Positions 1 through 9,169 of a stretch of DNA of 64,000 nt are shown here, piece by piece. Position 1 is the first letter of the stretch. Each line of letters opens with the position of its first letter. The notes under the pieces were generated by a model. The model had not been told where the DNA came from and did no database searches. It saw nothing but the letters and a program-made list of their open reading frames with translations. The position numbers and the translations under genes are program-made. The stretch spans positions 20,295 through 84,294 of the forward strand of contig NZ_QUCY01000012.1 of NCBI RefSeq assembly GCF_003474385.1. The letters are read 5' to 3'. The DNA is from Senegalimassilia sp003474385 (GTDB lineage: Bacteria > Actinomycetota > Coriobacteriia > Coriobacteriales > Eggerthellaceae).

Positions 1-1022
1 TCGTCGGAAGCGCCGGCGGCCAGCGCCGCCGCGGCGGCGGCAAGCGCGTTGCCGGCGTTGTGCGCGCCCTTGATCTTGAGGCGATCGGCGTTGATGAGGG
101 CATGCTCCTGCCCCTTGAGGGCCACGACGAGCTCGCCTTCGCCGTTGATGAACGCGGCGTTGTCGGCACCGCAACGTGCGCGCATGTCGCCCTGCAAGCC
201 CTCTGCCGTGCCCATGGGCACGATGGCGAAACCGCATCCGCCATCAATGCTGCGCAGACGGCGGACCTCGGCGCGGACGACGTCGTTGGAGGCGTCCATG
301 ACCGCGACCGAGCCGGGAACCTGAGACAAGTTGTCGAGCACCTTCATCTTGGCGGCGGCATAGTTTTCCAGCGTATGGTGCCAATGCAGATGGTCGGGCG
401 TGATGTTGAGCAGCACGGCCACATTGGGCGCGAACAGCTTCGTGGATGTGAGCTGATACGACGACACCTCGGCCACGTAGACGTCGGTTTCGCCGGCGGC
501 CACGGCGGAGATGCACGTGTCGCCGATGTTGCCGACAGCGGCGCTTGCCATACCCGCGGCGCGAAGCAGATGGTTGGTCAACGCCGTGACGGTGGTCTTG
601 CCGTTGGTGCCCGTGACGGCGACCCACGTGCTGGAGTCATCGGACTCGCGCCATGCGAGCTCGACCTCGCTGACGACCTCGTCGCTTACGGCAGCGGCCG
701 AGCGGTACAGGTCGGAGAACTCGGAGATGCCCGGGCTTGCGATGCACAGCTCGAAATGCCCTCCACACGCTTGCGCTAAGCGATCGACCGCGCCCTCGCC
801 GAACTCGACGATGGCGCCGCGGTCGCGCGCCTTGCCCGCATACGCATCGGAAGCGGCATTGGGCTGCCCGCCGAACACGGCCAGCTGGGCCACGCGGCCG
901 CCGAGCTGCGCCATGAGGTAATCGACAGCATCGTGGCCGGACTTGCCCAGACCGAGCACGAGGACGCGGCCCAAGCTTTCGGGAGCGTGTTTCTTGCCTG
1001 CAAGCATCTTCTGGTTCTCCAT
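1..1022 (-). CDS. murD: UDP-N-acetylmuramoylalanine--D-glutamate ligase MurD (C-terminal part cut by window edge)
   Basis: MurD adds D-glutamate to UDP-MurNAc-L-Ala in the cytoplasmic stage of peptidoglycan synthesis, using ATP. About 340 codons are visible, so the C-terminal domain lies outside the window. Seen: an N-terminal Rossmann-like motif VLVLGLGKSG (about residues 20-29), the Mur-ligase P-loop VTGTNGKTT (137-145), then a central-domain stretch containing EVSSYQL and NITPDHLHWH, as in Mur ligases. The ATG at 1022-1020 lies 3 bases after the mraY stop; the next upstream in-frame context belongs to mraY. Its place after mraY is the usual dcw order. The family call is firm; only the 3' end is unseen. 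Confidence 0.93.
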   Translation of the reverse strand, partial: MENQKMLAGKKHAPESLGRVLVLGLGKSGHDAVDYLMAQLGGRVAQLAVFGGQPNAASDAYAGKARDRGAIVEFGEGAVDRLAQACGGHFELCIASPGISEFSDLYRSAAAVSDEVVSEVELAWRESDDSSTWVAVTGTNGKTTVTALTNHLLRAAGMASAAVGNIGDTCISAVAAGETDVYVAEVSSYQLTSTKLFAPNVAVLLNITPDHLHWHHTLENYAAAKMKVLDNLSQVPGSVAVMDASNDVVRAEVRRLRSIDGGCGFAIVPMGTAEGLQGDMRARCGADNAAFINGEGELVVALKGQEHALINADRLKIKGAHNAGNALAAAAAALAAGASD

Positions 1023-1025
1023 ACC

Positions 1026-2063
1026 CTATGCCACCGCCATCAAGGTTTCTGCGAAGTACACGGCGAAGCCGAGCGCGGCCAGCACGCCGGAGACGATCCA
1101 GAAGCGCACGACGACCTTCGTTTCGGACCAGCCCTTCTTCTCGAAATGATGATGGAGCGGGGCCATCAGGAAGATGCGCTTATGGGTTTTCTTGTAGTAG
1201 AACACCTGGATCATGACCGACAGGGCCTCGGCCACGAACAGGCCGCCGATGACGAGCACGATGAACTCGGACTTGGTGAACACCGCAAGGCAGCCGAGCG
1301 CCATGCCGAGGGCGAGGGAGCCCGTGTCGCCCATGAAGATGTCGGCGGGAAACGAGTTGAACCAGAGAAAGCCCACGCAGGCGCCGGCGAGCGCGGCGGC
1401 GAAGATTGCGGAGTCAAGCATGTCTGAGCGGTATGCGATGGCCGCCATGACGATCATGACGATCATGACCGTGCCTGCTGCCAGGCCGTCAAGGCCGTCG
1501 GTGAGGTTGACGGCGTTGCACATGCCCATGAGCAGGATGTCCACGAACAGGATGTAGAGCCACGGCACCTCCACGGAGCCGAAATGCGTGGTGAGCACGC
1601 CAAGGTCGAACGTGTAGACGAACGGGATCTCGACCGTGGGGGCGATGCCCATCACGTTGACGGCCACCAGGCCGAACACCGTGGCGATGACGAACTGGCC
1701 CACCAGCTTGGCTTTCGGGGTAAGGCCCAGGCTGCGCTCCTTGACCACTTTCTCGGCGTCATCGATAAGGCCCAGGCAGCCCGTGAGGACGGTGGCGATG
1801 AGCAGCGCGAACGTTTCAGGCGTGGGATGGCCCACCACGAGCGCCGTGAGGATGACGGAGACGAGCATGATGACACCGCCCATGGTGGGCGTGCCCTGCT
1901 TCACCAAGTGGCTTTCAGGGCCGTCAGCGCGCACCTGTTGGCCGATATGGCTAGATTTGAGGAACTTGATCCACGCCGGCATAAGCACCATGGTGACCGC
2001 AATGGCGACCACGATGGCCACGAACACCAAAAACGTGGGGTATGACGCGAATATGTGCAACAT
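1026..2063 (-). CDS. mraY: Phospho-N-acetylmuramoyl-pentapeptide transferase MraY
   Basis: Integral membrane enzyme that transfers phospho-MurNAc-pentapeptide from UDP to undecaprenyl phosphate, making lipid I. At 345 aa it is full length for the family. The sequence is a chain of hydrophobic helices with the conserved cytoplasmic motifs: GTPTMGGV near residue 57, LIDDAEKV near 98, the NAVNLTDGLDGLAAG loop near 185 and APLHHHFEKKG near 301. The start lies two bases after the murF stop and the gene ends 3 bases before murD, so it sits inside one co-transcribed cell-wall unit. Nothing unusual was seen. Confidence 0.97.
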   Translation of the reverse strand: MLHIFASYPTFLVFVAIVVAIAVTMVLMPAWIKFLKSSHIGQQVRADGPESHLVKQGTPTMGGVIMLVSVILTALVVGHPTPETFALLIATVLTGCLGLIDDAEKVVKERSLGLTPKAKLVGQFVIATVFGLVAVNVMGIAPTVEIPFVYTFDLGVLTTHFGSVEVPWLYILFVDILLMGMCNAVNLTDGLDGLAAGTVMIVMIVMAAIAYRSDMLDSAIFAAALAGACVGFLWFNSFPADIFMGDTGSLALGMALGCLAVFTKSEFIVLVIGGLFVAEALSVMIQVFYYKKTHKRIFLMAPLHHHFEKKGWSETKVVVRFWIVSGVLAALGFAVYFAETLMAVA

Positions 2064-2065
2064 AG

Positions 2066-3547
2066 CTATTCAACCAATCCTTCCACCACTTTCTCAAGGC
2101 CCATGAAATGCGAGGCCTTCACGAGCACCGCGCTGCCGGAGGCGGCATACTCGCGAACGTCGGCGAGCGCGGCGGCCCCGTCGGCGACGAGAACGATGCG
2201 ATCAGCCGGCATGCCGGCCTTTTGCGCGCCTGCCGCAATGCCCTGCGCAAGCTGCCCGACGCACACAAGGCGGTCAAGGCCGCATTCGGCGGCGAAGGCG
2301 CCCACTTCCTCGTGAAGCTGCGGCGCGAACGAGCCGAGCTCGCCCATGTCGCCGAGCACCGCGATGCGCGCTCCGGCGACATCGAGCGCGGCGAACGTGG
2401 AAAGCGACGCGCGCATGGAATCGGGGTTCGCATTGTAGGCGTCGTTGACGACGGTGAAGCCGCCCGGAGCCTCGATGACCTCTTGGCGGCCCGCCTCGGG
2501 CTTGGCGCCCGAAAGCGCCGCCGCAACCTGCGCGGCCTCCATGCCGGCGGCGAATCCAACGGCGGCGGCGGAGCAGGCGTTGGACACGTTGTGCATGCCG
2601 CGCAGCTCAAGGGCGCATTCCACGCGCACGGGCTCGGGCATACCGTCGAACCCGCAGGCGCACAGCGCAAAACGCGGGCAGCCCGACGCATCGAGACGCA
2701 CATCCTCGGACCACACGGCAGGACGCGCCGCGTCGACGGCGGAAAGGGCCGCACGACGCTCGGCGGCCTGAGCGGTGCCATCGTAGAGCACGCACGTGAC
2801 GCCACGGGAGTCCAGGTTGGCGAACTCGAGCAGCTTCGGGGTCATATCGTTCGCGGCGTTGACGAACGCCATGCCGCCTGCGGGCAACGCCTCGAGGAGC
2901 TCGGCTTTGGCGCGCGCGATGTTCTCGCGGCTGCCCAGAAGCTCGATGTGGCTTTCGCCGACGTTGGTGACAAGGCCCCATTGCGGGCGCACGAACCCGC
3001 ACAGCTCCTCGAGCTGATGAAGGCCGCGCATGCCCATCTCGACGATGACGTTTCGCGTGTCGGCCTGAGCGGCCAGCACGGTGTTGGGGACGCCGAGCTC
3101 GTTGTTCTGGTTGCCCTTCGTTGCGCACACGCTGCCAGCTGCGGCGAGCACGTCGCGCACGAGGTTCTTCGTGGTGGTTTTACCCGTGGACCCGGTGATG
3201 CCGATGACGCGGCCCTCGAGACGGTCTCGCCATGCGCGCGCAAGCGCCGTGACGGCGGCCTGGGTATCGGGGACCTGGATAACGGCGGCCCCGACGGCTG
3301 CGATCTCGTCGTCCGAAGCCTGGTCGAGCGCGTGCTGCGCGAGCACGCACACCGCGCCCGCCGCCACGGAGGAGGCGGCGAAGGCATGCCCGTCCACCCG
3401 CTCACCGGGCAGCGCAACGTAGAGCGCCCCGGGTTCGACGTTGCGGGAATCCCAGGTCAAGCTGGTGATCTCCGCCTGATCGTTTACAGGGTCGATGGAA
3501 AAGGAGCCGCCCGTGGCACGGGCGGCTTCGTCGATGGTGAAACGCAT
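2066..3547 (-). CDS. murF: UDP-MurNAc-tripeptide--D-alanyl-D-alanine ligase MurF
   Basis: Cytosolic ATP-dependent ligase that adds D-Ala-D-Ala to the UDP-MurNAc tripeptide, completing the pentapeptide precursor. The 493-aa product has the three Mur domains: an N-terminal UDP-binding domain, a central ATPase domain with P-loop GITGSTGKTT (116-125), and a C-terminal domain. NDAYNANPDSM, a MurF-type signature, is present in the central to C-terminal part. The ATG is 3 bases past the murE stop, with AAGGAG inside the end of murE. The length is slightly above that of many MurF proteins. Function follows from family and from its position between murE and mraY. Confidence 0.96.
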   Translation of the reverse strand: MRFTIDEAARATGGSFSIDPVNDQAEITSLTWDSRNVEPGALYVALPGERVDGHAFAASSVAAGAVCVLAQHALDQASDDEIAAVGAAVIQVPDTQAAVTALARAWRDRLEGRVIGITGSTGKTTTKNLVRDVLAAAGSVCATKGNQNNELGVPNTVLAAQADTRNVIVEMGMRGLHQLEELCGFVRPQWGLVTNVGESHIELLGSRENIARAKAELLEALPAGGMAFVNAANDMTPKLLEFANLDSRGVTCVLYDGTAQAAERRAALSAVDAARPAVWSEDVRLDASGCPRFALCACGFDGMPEPVRVECALELRGMHNVSNACSAAAVGFAAGMEAAQVAAALSGAKPEAGRQEVIEAPGGFTVVNDAYNANPDSMRASLSTFAALDVAGARIAVLGDMGELGSFAPQLHEEVGAFAAECGLDRLVCVGQLAQGIAAGAQKAGMPADRIVLVADGAAALADVREYAASGSAVLVKASHFMGLEKVVEGLVE

Positions 3548-3550
3548 TGG

Positions 3551-5044
3551 TTACTCACAAGCTCCTTCGCCGAATGCACGTTCAAGCTCCTCGCGGGCGA
3601 CGACGCGGTCGTCGAAGGAGAGCACTTCCTTGCCTACCAGCTGATAGTCCTCGTGGCCCTTGCCGGCAACGAGGATGGAATCGCCGGGCTTTGCAAGCTG
3701 GATGGCGCGCGCGATGGCGGCGCGGCGGTCGGGCTGCACGTCGAAACGGCCCTCGCCCTGCCCCATGCCCGCCACGATATCGGCGATGATGGCATCGGGA
3801 TCCTCGGTGCGGGGGTTGTCGGACGTGACCACGGCATGGTCGGCCGCAAGCGCGGCGCGGCCCATGATGGGGCGCTTGGATGCATCGCGGTCGCCGCCGC
3901 AGCCGAACACGCAGATGGTGCGGCCGGGCGTGAGCGCCATGATGGACCCGAGGGCCTTCTCCAGGGCATCGGGGGTGTGCGCGTAGTCCACGAACACCGA
4001 CACGCCGCCGTCATGCGGCGTATGCACGCGCTCGAGGCGGCCCGGGATCTGCGGGGCCTCGCGAAGCGCATCGATGATGGTGGACACGCCGATGCCCAGC
4101 TGGATGCCGATGCCGAACGCGCACATGATGTTCTCGACGTTGAACTTGCCCACGAGCGGGTAGTCGAACTCATAGTAGGAGCCGCGCACGTTGAGCGTGA
4201 TGGAGGTGTGCGTGGGATAGTACTGCACATCCTTGGGATGGATGAGAGCCGAGCGATCGAAGCCCGTGGTGACCACGCTATCGCCGGCCTCCGAGCAACG
4301 GCGCAGCAGCTCCTTGCCCCACTTGTCGTCGATGCAGATGACGCGGCGGGCAGGGTAATCCTTGCTGAACAGGCGCGCCTTCGCCTCGAAGTAGGCCTCG
4401 AAGGTGTGATGGTAGTCGAGGTGGTCCTGCGTCAGGTTGGAGAACGCCGTGACCGCGAACGACGAGGCGTACGTGCGCTCAAGGTCGAGCGCGTGGCTGG
4501 AGACCTCCATGGCCACCACGTCGCAGCGCGCGTCGCGCATGCGGGCGAGCAGATGCTGCAGGTCGGGCGATTCCGGCGTGGTGTGCGAAGACTTCTCGTG
4601 TACATCGCCGATGACGGTGCCCACGGTACCGATGACGCCCGTTCGCTTGCCCGCCACGCGGGCGATATGCTCCACCAGATACGTGGTGGTGGTTTTGCCG
4701 TTGGTGCCCGTGACGCCCACCAGCGAAAGCGCGCGCGACGGATCGTCATAGAAGCGCGCCGATGCCTCTGCCATGGCCTTGCGCGTATCGGACACCACGA
4801 CCTCCGTGACGTCGGTGGCGTCGGCCAGGTAGACCTTGCGCTCCACCACGAGCACCTTCGCGCCATGGTCGATGGCGTCCTGGGCGAAGGTGTGGCCGTC
4901 GGTTTTCATGCCGACGATGCAGAAGAACGCGTCGCCGGGCTTGACTTTATCACTTCGATAGGCGATGCCCTCAACCTCATCTTGCGCGTTGCCGATGATG
5001 GTGCAGTCCATGCCTTCAAACAGTTCGGTGCAGGTCTTACCCAT
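3551..5044 (-). CDS. murE: UDP-MurNAc-L-Ala-D-Glu ligase MurE (meso-diaminopimelate type)
   Basis: Cytosolic Mur ligase adding the third stem-peptide residue. The 497-aa protein carries the P-loop VTGTNGKTTTT (111-121) and DNPRTEDP (409-416). In characterised MurE enzymes DNPR marks meso-diaminopimelate addition rather than lysine, so an mDAP-type peptidoglycan is inferred. The ATG at 5044 follows a GAGG ribosome site about 8 bases upstream; murF follows after 3 bases. It belongs to the dcw operon. Substrate specificity rests on the motif alone. Confidence 0.96.
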   Translation of the reverse strand: MGKTCTELFEGMDCTIIGNAQDEVEGIAYRSDKVKPGDAFFCIVGMKTDGHTFAQDAIDHGAKVLVVERKVYLADATDVTEVVVSDTRKAMAEASARFYDDPSRALSLVGVTGTNGKTTTTYLVEHIARVAGKRTGVIGTVGTVIGDVHEKSSHTTPESPDLQHLLARMRDARCDVVAMEVSSHALDLERTYASSFAVTAFSNLTQDHLDYHHTFEAYFEAKARLFSKDYPARRVICIDDKWGKELLRRCSEAGDSVVTTGFDRSALIHPKDVQYYPTHTSITLNVRGSYYEFDYPLVGKFNVENIMCAFGIGIQLGIGVSTIIDALREAPQIPGRLERVHTPHDGGVSVFVDYAHTPDALEKALGSIMALTPGRTICVFGCGGDRDASKRPIMGRAALAADHAVVTSDNPRTEDPDAIIADIVAGMGQGEGRFDVQPDRRAAIARAIQLAKPGDSILVAGKGHEDYQLVGKEVLSFDDRVVAREELERAFGEGACE

Positions 5045-5053
5045 TTGGATACC

Positions 5054-7102
5054 TCACTCAGACGTAATCCCGAATCGATCGATTGCTGCAGTCATTATAT
5101 CCTTAAAGATAGGCGTGACGACGCCGTCCCCAGGAACCTCATTTGCGCCCACAAAGCACACCAGCTTGCTTGACGAATCCGCCAAAAAGCCCGTGAACGC
5201 CAAGTTGCACACGTTCTTGCGGTAACCGCCGTTCTCCTCGTCGTAGATCTCGGCCGTGGAGGTCTTGCCCGCCACGCTGAATCCGTCGATAGCGGCCTTT
5301 TTGCCCGTGCCGTCGGTGACGACGGTCTTGAGCATCGACTGCATGTCGCCGAGGGCATCGGTGTTCTCGATGACCTGGGTGGTGCCGTAGGCGGGCGTGG
5401 TGCCGCTTTGCGGCATGCCGATGAGGAAGTGCGGCACGCACTCGACGCCGTTGTTGACGATGGCGCCGTAGAAGCGCGTCATCTGCAGCGGGGTGACCGA
5501 CACGCCCTGGCCGAACGAGACGTTGTACGCCTGGACCGCCGACCACTGGTCGTAGGGCGCGAGCATGCCGAGCACGTCGGTTCCCTCCTCCCCTTCGCCG
5601 GGATAATCCACGCCGGTGTCCGAGTGCAGGTTGTAGCGGACGATGTGGTTGTACAGCTCCTCGAAGCCCATCTTCTCCGTGGCAAGCGAGATGCCGACGT
5701 TGGAGGACTGGTCGAGGATCTGGCGCAGCGTGAACGTGGCGTCGCCGCGCTCGTGGGCGTCGGAGATGGTATAGCCGTCCGCGGTGATCGAAGCCGGGCA
5801 GAAAAGCTCGGAATCGGGCGTGAGCGTGCCCGTTTCCAAGATGGCCATTGCCGAGACCGACTTGAAGATGGAGCCGGGCTCGAACAGGTCGGTGACGGCC
5901 TTGAGCTGCATGGCGCCTTCCTTGACCTCGCTTCGATCGGCGGGGTTGAACAGCGGAAGGGATGCGGCAGCGTAGATCTCGCCGGTGGAGCCGTCCATGA
6001 GCACGGCCGAGCCGCCCGTGGCGTTGAGGCCCTTGCAGCCCGACGTCAGGGATTCCTCGACCTGGCGCTGTAGCTCGATGTCGATGGACACGACGATGTC
6101 CTGCCCGTCGATGGCGTCCACCTTCTCGTGCGTGCCGCTAGGAATGAGCTGGCCGGTCTGGCCGTATTCCTGCTCCATGTAGCCCGGCGTGCCGGAGAGC
6201 ACGTCGTTGTACTGCGCCTCGAGGCCGCAGATGCCGTAATAGTATTCGCGGTTCGTGTCCGAATCCACGCCGATGCTGCACGCGCCGACCACCTGGCCGC
6301 CCACCTGGGCATTAGGATACTCGCGACGGCTCTCGGAGACGTAATGGATGCCCGAGGCGATGGTCTCGGCTTTGCGACCCGCCGCCTTGGCGTCGGCCGT
6401 CTCCTTATTCTGAGCCTCCTCGACGCGCTCGGAGGCCAGCTGCCTGACCTCGTCGCCGACGCTCGTGTCGGCCTTGCGCTTGATGATGGAATAGTACGTG
6501 TCGCTGGCGGTGACCTTTTCCAGATAGTCCTTCGCCTCGCCGCCGAGCACCTGCGCGAGGATGCCCGCGGTCAGGTTGGGGTCGCTCACCTCGACGGGGT
6601 TGACGTAGATGGTGGTCGCGTCGACGCTGGTGGCGAGCACCACCCCGTTGCGATCGTATATGGTGCCGCGGCGCGGCTCGAGCACGATCTTGGACGTGCG
6701 CTGCGCCTGGGACTGCTCGGTGAACTCGGGGGCCTTGATGACCTGCAGCCACACGAGCTTGCCGAAGAACAGCGCCACGACAAGGCCGAACAGGAACAGC
6801 GGCGCAAGCGCGCGCTCGGCATTGAGGAACGCAAGGAAGCCCGCGGCGCCGCTTTTAGGCTGGGCGGGCTGACGGCGGGATTCGCCGTTTCGCGAGCGAA
6901 ACGTGCGCACATCGCGCTCAGAGCGCGCGTTGCGGGAACGGCCCTGCCCCGAAGCGCCGTGACGCCCGGAGCGATATGCGCTGCGGGCGTCGGTGCGGCT
7001 TGCGTGTTGGCCTGACGAACGGCCTGATCTGCTGTTGTTCGCGCGACGCTGGGCATCGCGGGCGCCGCCGTCGTTGCGAGGCGGGCGGTTTCGATTCTGC
7101 AT
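5054..7102 (-). CDS. ftsI: Peptidoglycan D,D-transpeptidase FtsI/PBP2-like (septal class B PBP)
   Basis: Septal transpeptidase that cross-links peptidoglycan with FtsW at the divisome. The 682-aa product begins with about 90 residues rich in Arg, Ser and Gly, then a single membrane anchor (about 99-118), a dimerisation region, and a transpeptidase domain with SIFK at 411-414 (nucleophile Ser411) and SSN at 466-468. The third motif reads KTS (613-615, AGKTSTAE) where KTG is usual. The gene starts with ATG after GGGAG; ftsL ends 6 bases upstream. The long basic cytoplasmic leader is typical of high-GC Gram-positives. SpoVD-like naming is possible, but the dcw position favours the division enzyme. 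Confidence 0.93.
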   Translation of the reverse strand: MQNRNRPPRNDGGARDAQRRANNSRSGRSSGQHASRTDARSAYRSGRHGASGQGRSRNARSERDVRTFRSRNGESRRQPAQPKSGAAGFLAFLNAERALAPLFLFGLVVALFFGKLVWLQVIKAPEFTEQSQAQRTSKIVLEPRRGTIYDRNGVVLATSVDATTIYVNPVEVSDPNLTAGILAQVLGGEAKDYLEKVTASDTYYSIIKRKADTSVGDEVRQLASERVEEAQNKETADAKAAGRKAETIASGIHYVSESRREYPNAQVGGQVVGACSIGVDSDTNREYYYGICGLEAQYNDVLSGTPGYMEQEYGQTGQLIPSGTHEKVDAIDGQDIVVSIDIELQRQVEESLTSGCKGLNATGGSAVLMDGSTGEIYAAASLPLFNPADRSEVKEGAMQLKAVTDLFEPGSIFKSVSAMAILETGTLTPDSELFCPASITADGYTISDAHERGDATFTLRQILDQSSNVGISLATEKMGFEELYNHIVRYNLHSDTGVDYPGEGEEGTDVLGMLAPYDQWSAVQAYNVSFGQGVSVTPLQMTRFYGAIVNNGVECVPHFLIGMPQSGTTPAYGTTQVIENTDALGDMQSMLKTVVTDGTGKKAAIDGFSVAGKTSTAEIYDEENGGYRKNVCNLAFTGFLADSSSKLVCFVGANEVPGDGVVTPIFKDIMTAAIDRFGITSE

Positions 7103-7108
7103 AACGGG

Positions 7109-7573
7109 CTACTCCCCGGCGTTGGTGGCGGTCTCCACGCTGCGGGACAGGGAAAGCGACCCATCGTCGTTGGTGGAAACCACGTCTTCGGGCATGTTGA
7201 TGGTACCCACTTCCGCAGGCGCCGCCATGCCGAGCTTCTCGGCCTGCATGCGCACGCGGGTGGAGTTGGAAAGCAGGCTTTGCGTGACCTCGAGCGAGCT
7301 GCCCTGCGCACGGGCATCATCGATCTGGCTGGAAAGCGCCTGGGATTGCATGGAGGTGGTCACGGTGGCCGCCGAAAGGGTGAGGCTTGCGATGCCCACC
7401 AGGGCCAAAACCGCCATGACGATGATCGCCGCCTTCAGCACGAGGCCGGGCGTGACGGTGGAGGCGGGAGCGGCGGAGCGGGTGCGCTGGCCGGGCACGA
7501 CGGAGATGCGCGTGCGCGGGGCGCGCTCGACGGCGCGTTCGGGATACAGGGAATACGCAGGCTGGGCGCTCAT
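7109..7573 (-). CDS. ftsL: FtsL-like cell division protein
   Basis: Small bitopic membrane protein of the divisome, 154 aa. A cytoplasmic basic N-terminus is followed by one hydrophobic segment (about residues 44-66) and an extracytoplasmic part with heptad-like spacing (QALSSQIDDARAQGSSLE) ending in a low-complexity acidic/Ser tail. FtsL proteins diverge strongly in sequence, so the call relies on topology, size and the position between rsmH and ftsI, where ftsL normally lies. A strong AAGGAGGTGG precedes the ATG. A less specific name would be septum formation initiator-like protein. Confidence 0.8.
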   Translation of the reverse strand: MSAQPAYSLYPERAVERAPRTRISVVPGQRTRSAAPASTVTPGLVLKAAIIVMAVLALVGIASLTLSAATVTTSMQSQALSSQIDDARAQGSSLEVTQSLLSNSTRVRMQAEKLGMAAPAEVGTINMPEDVVSTNDDGSLSLSRSVETATNAGE

Positions 7574-7668
7574 GCTCCACCTCCTTTCGTGTTTCTGCTT
7601 CGTTTACGGTGGCACGTTGCGCGAACGGGTTCGCTCGGTTGTCGTGTTGTTGCTGTCGTCGTGCTGCG

Positions 7669-8637
7669 CTACAGCTTCTGCGCCACGCGCAGCTTGGCGC
7701 TGCGGGCGCGGGGGTTTCGCGCTATCTCATCGGCCGTGGGGACGATGGGCTTTCGGGTAAGCACCTTGAGTATCGGCTCCTTGCCGCACATGCACACCGG
7801 AAGATCGGGCGGGCAGGTGCAACGGTTCGCGAAGCTTTGGAACATATCCTTGACGATGCGGTCCTCAAGCGAGTGGTAGCTGATCACGCAGATGCGCCCG
7901 CCGGGGTTCGCCCAGCGGATGGCAGCTTCCAGGCCGCTTTTCAGAACGTCGAGCTCACCGTTGACTTCGATGCGCAGGGCTTGGAACGTGCGTTTGGCAG
8001 GGTGCCCGCCAGCGCGGCGCGCGCTTGCCGGGATGGCCGCCTTGATGACGTCGACCAGCTGCGCGCTCGTTTCAAGCGGGGCCTTCTCGCGGGCGCGGAC
8101 GATGAAGTCCGCGATGCGGCTGGCCCACCGCTCATCGGAGTAGGAGCGGATGATCCGAGTGAGGTCTGCTGCGTTGTAGGTGTTCACGACCTCTGCTGCG
8201 GTTAGGGTGTTTTTCCCCGGATCCATCCTCATATCAAGCGGGCCGTCCTCCTTGAAGGAGAAGCCCCGTGATGGCGTGTCGATCTGAACGGAGGATACGC
8301 CGATGTCGAACAAGAACGCGTCAACACCGGGAACATCCACGCTCAGAAGCGCTTCGTCCATGTTGCCGAAGTTGTTGCGCACCAGTTCCAGATGCGGGCG
8401 CAGCTCATCGGGCAGCGAGCCGAGTTTGCGGGCGGCCGCGGCAAGCGCCACGTCGTCCTGATCGATGCCGATGAGGGTGCCCCCGCATCCGATGCGCTGG
8501 GCAACTTCGAAGGAATGCCCTGCCCCGCCGAGCGTTGCGTCCACGAACGTCTGCTGCGGTTTGAGGTTCAAGTGCTCGAGGCACTCGGGGAGCAGGACCG
8601 GTATATGCCGAAACTCTTGGTTTGCCAATTCGCTCAC
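7669..8637 (-). CDS. rsmH: 16S rRNA (cytosine1402-N4)-methyltransferase RsmH
   Basis: AdoMet-dependent methyltransferase acting on C1402 of 16S rRNA in the P-site region. The 322-aa length is normal. Seen: HIPVLLPECLEHL at the N-terminus, the AdoMet motif DATLGGAGHS, GIDQDD, and the C-terminal ISYHSLEDRIVK and RNPRARSAKLR typical of RsmH. The annotated start is a GTG only a few bases after GGAAGG; a TTG three codons later would give better ribosome-site spacing, so the start is uncertain by a few residues. It follows mraZ after 9 bases in the dcw operon. Confidence 0.96.
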   Translation of the reverse strand: MSELANQEFRHIPVLLPECLEHLNLKPQQTFVDATLGGAGHSFEVAQRIGCGGTLIGIDQDDVALAAAARKLGSLPDELRPHLELVRNNFGNMDEALLSVDVPGVDAFLFDIGVSSVQIDTPSRGFSFKEDGPLDMRMDPGKNTLTAAEVVNTYNAADLTRIIRSYSDERWASRIADFIVRAREKAPLETSAQLVDVIKAAIPASARRAGGHPAKRTFQALRIEVNGELDVLKSGLEAAIRWANPGGRICVISYHSLEDRIVKDMFQSFANRCTCPPDLPVCMCGKEPILKVLTRKPIVPTADEIARNPRARSAKLRVAQKL

Positions 8638-8646
8638 GCCTTCCGA

Positions 8647-9096
8647 TTAGCTGAACAACACGCTCAAGTCGATGTCGTCATCCTGCTCATCGAAGCGCTT
8701 TGCGTCCCAGATCTCGAAGTAGCCCGTGTTGCCCAGTGCGACGACGTCCTTGTCGATGCCGGCCTTCTGACGCAGCTCGGCGGGGATGCCGATGCGCCCG
8801 GCGTTGTCGACGCTGACGTTGTTGGCGCGGCTCTTCAGCTTGCGACGCAAGCCGACGTGGGCCTTGGACGTGGGGTCGTAGCCGCCGAACTTGCTTTCGA
8901 ACAGCGACACGATCCAGTCCTCGAACGCCTGAGGCTCGAATGCGTACAGGCACTCGTCATCGGGGCTGAGGGTTACCACCAGATCTTCCGAAAGGACTTT
9001 GCGAAACGCGGCGGGCAGGGACATACGGCCCTTGGCGTCTACCTTATGTCGGTAGGAGCCGTTCATGTCGATCGGCTTGTCGACGCCTTCTGCCAT
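8647..9096 (-). CDS. mraZ: Transcriptional regulator MraZ
   Basis: MraZ is a DNA-binding ring protein with two AbrB-like halves that represses the dcw operon it heads. The 149-aa protein shows the family pattern: GSYRHKVDAKGRMSLPAAFR in the first half and a second copy around NNVSVDNAGRIGIPAELR. A GGAAGG ribosome site precedes the ATG. The promoter just upstream has two TGGGN boxes ten bases apart between its -35 and -10 elements, fitting autoregulation. Known targets of MraZ are direct repeats of this type; binding here is inferred. Confidence 0.96.
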   Translation of the reverse strand: MAEGVDKPIDMNGSYRHKVDAKGRMSLPAAFRKVLSEDLVVTLSPDDECLYAFEPQAFEDWIVSLFESKFGGYDPTSKAHVGLRRKLKSRANNVSVDNAGRIGIPAELRQKAGIDKDVVALGNTGYFEIWDAKRFDEQDDDIDLSVLFS

Positions 9097-9140
9097 GCCT
9101 TCCTTCCGCTGCTTTCCGTTTGTTCCGTTCGGTGTTTGGG

Positions 9141-9169
9141 ATTCTACCCCACTTCATCCCACTTCGCAA
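9141..9169 (-). promoter_or_regulatory. mraZ/dcw promoter with embedded MraZ-type operator
   Basis: On the minus strand TTGCGA (9169-9164) and TAGAAT (9146-9141) are separated by 17 bases, a good sigma-70 type promoter. The spacer reads AGTGGGATGAAGTGGGG, holding two TGGGN boxes exactly ten bases apart. This is the arrangement of MraZ operators, so repression by occlusion is inferred. The mraZ ATG lies about 45 bases downstream. Confidence 0.72.

Noticed and set aside
2108..5173. 1021-codon plus-strand frame across murF and murE
   Set aside because: Antisense to two clear Mur ligase genes; its composition is that of a high-GC shadow frame (Gly/Ala/Asp/His-rich).
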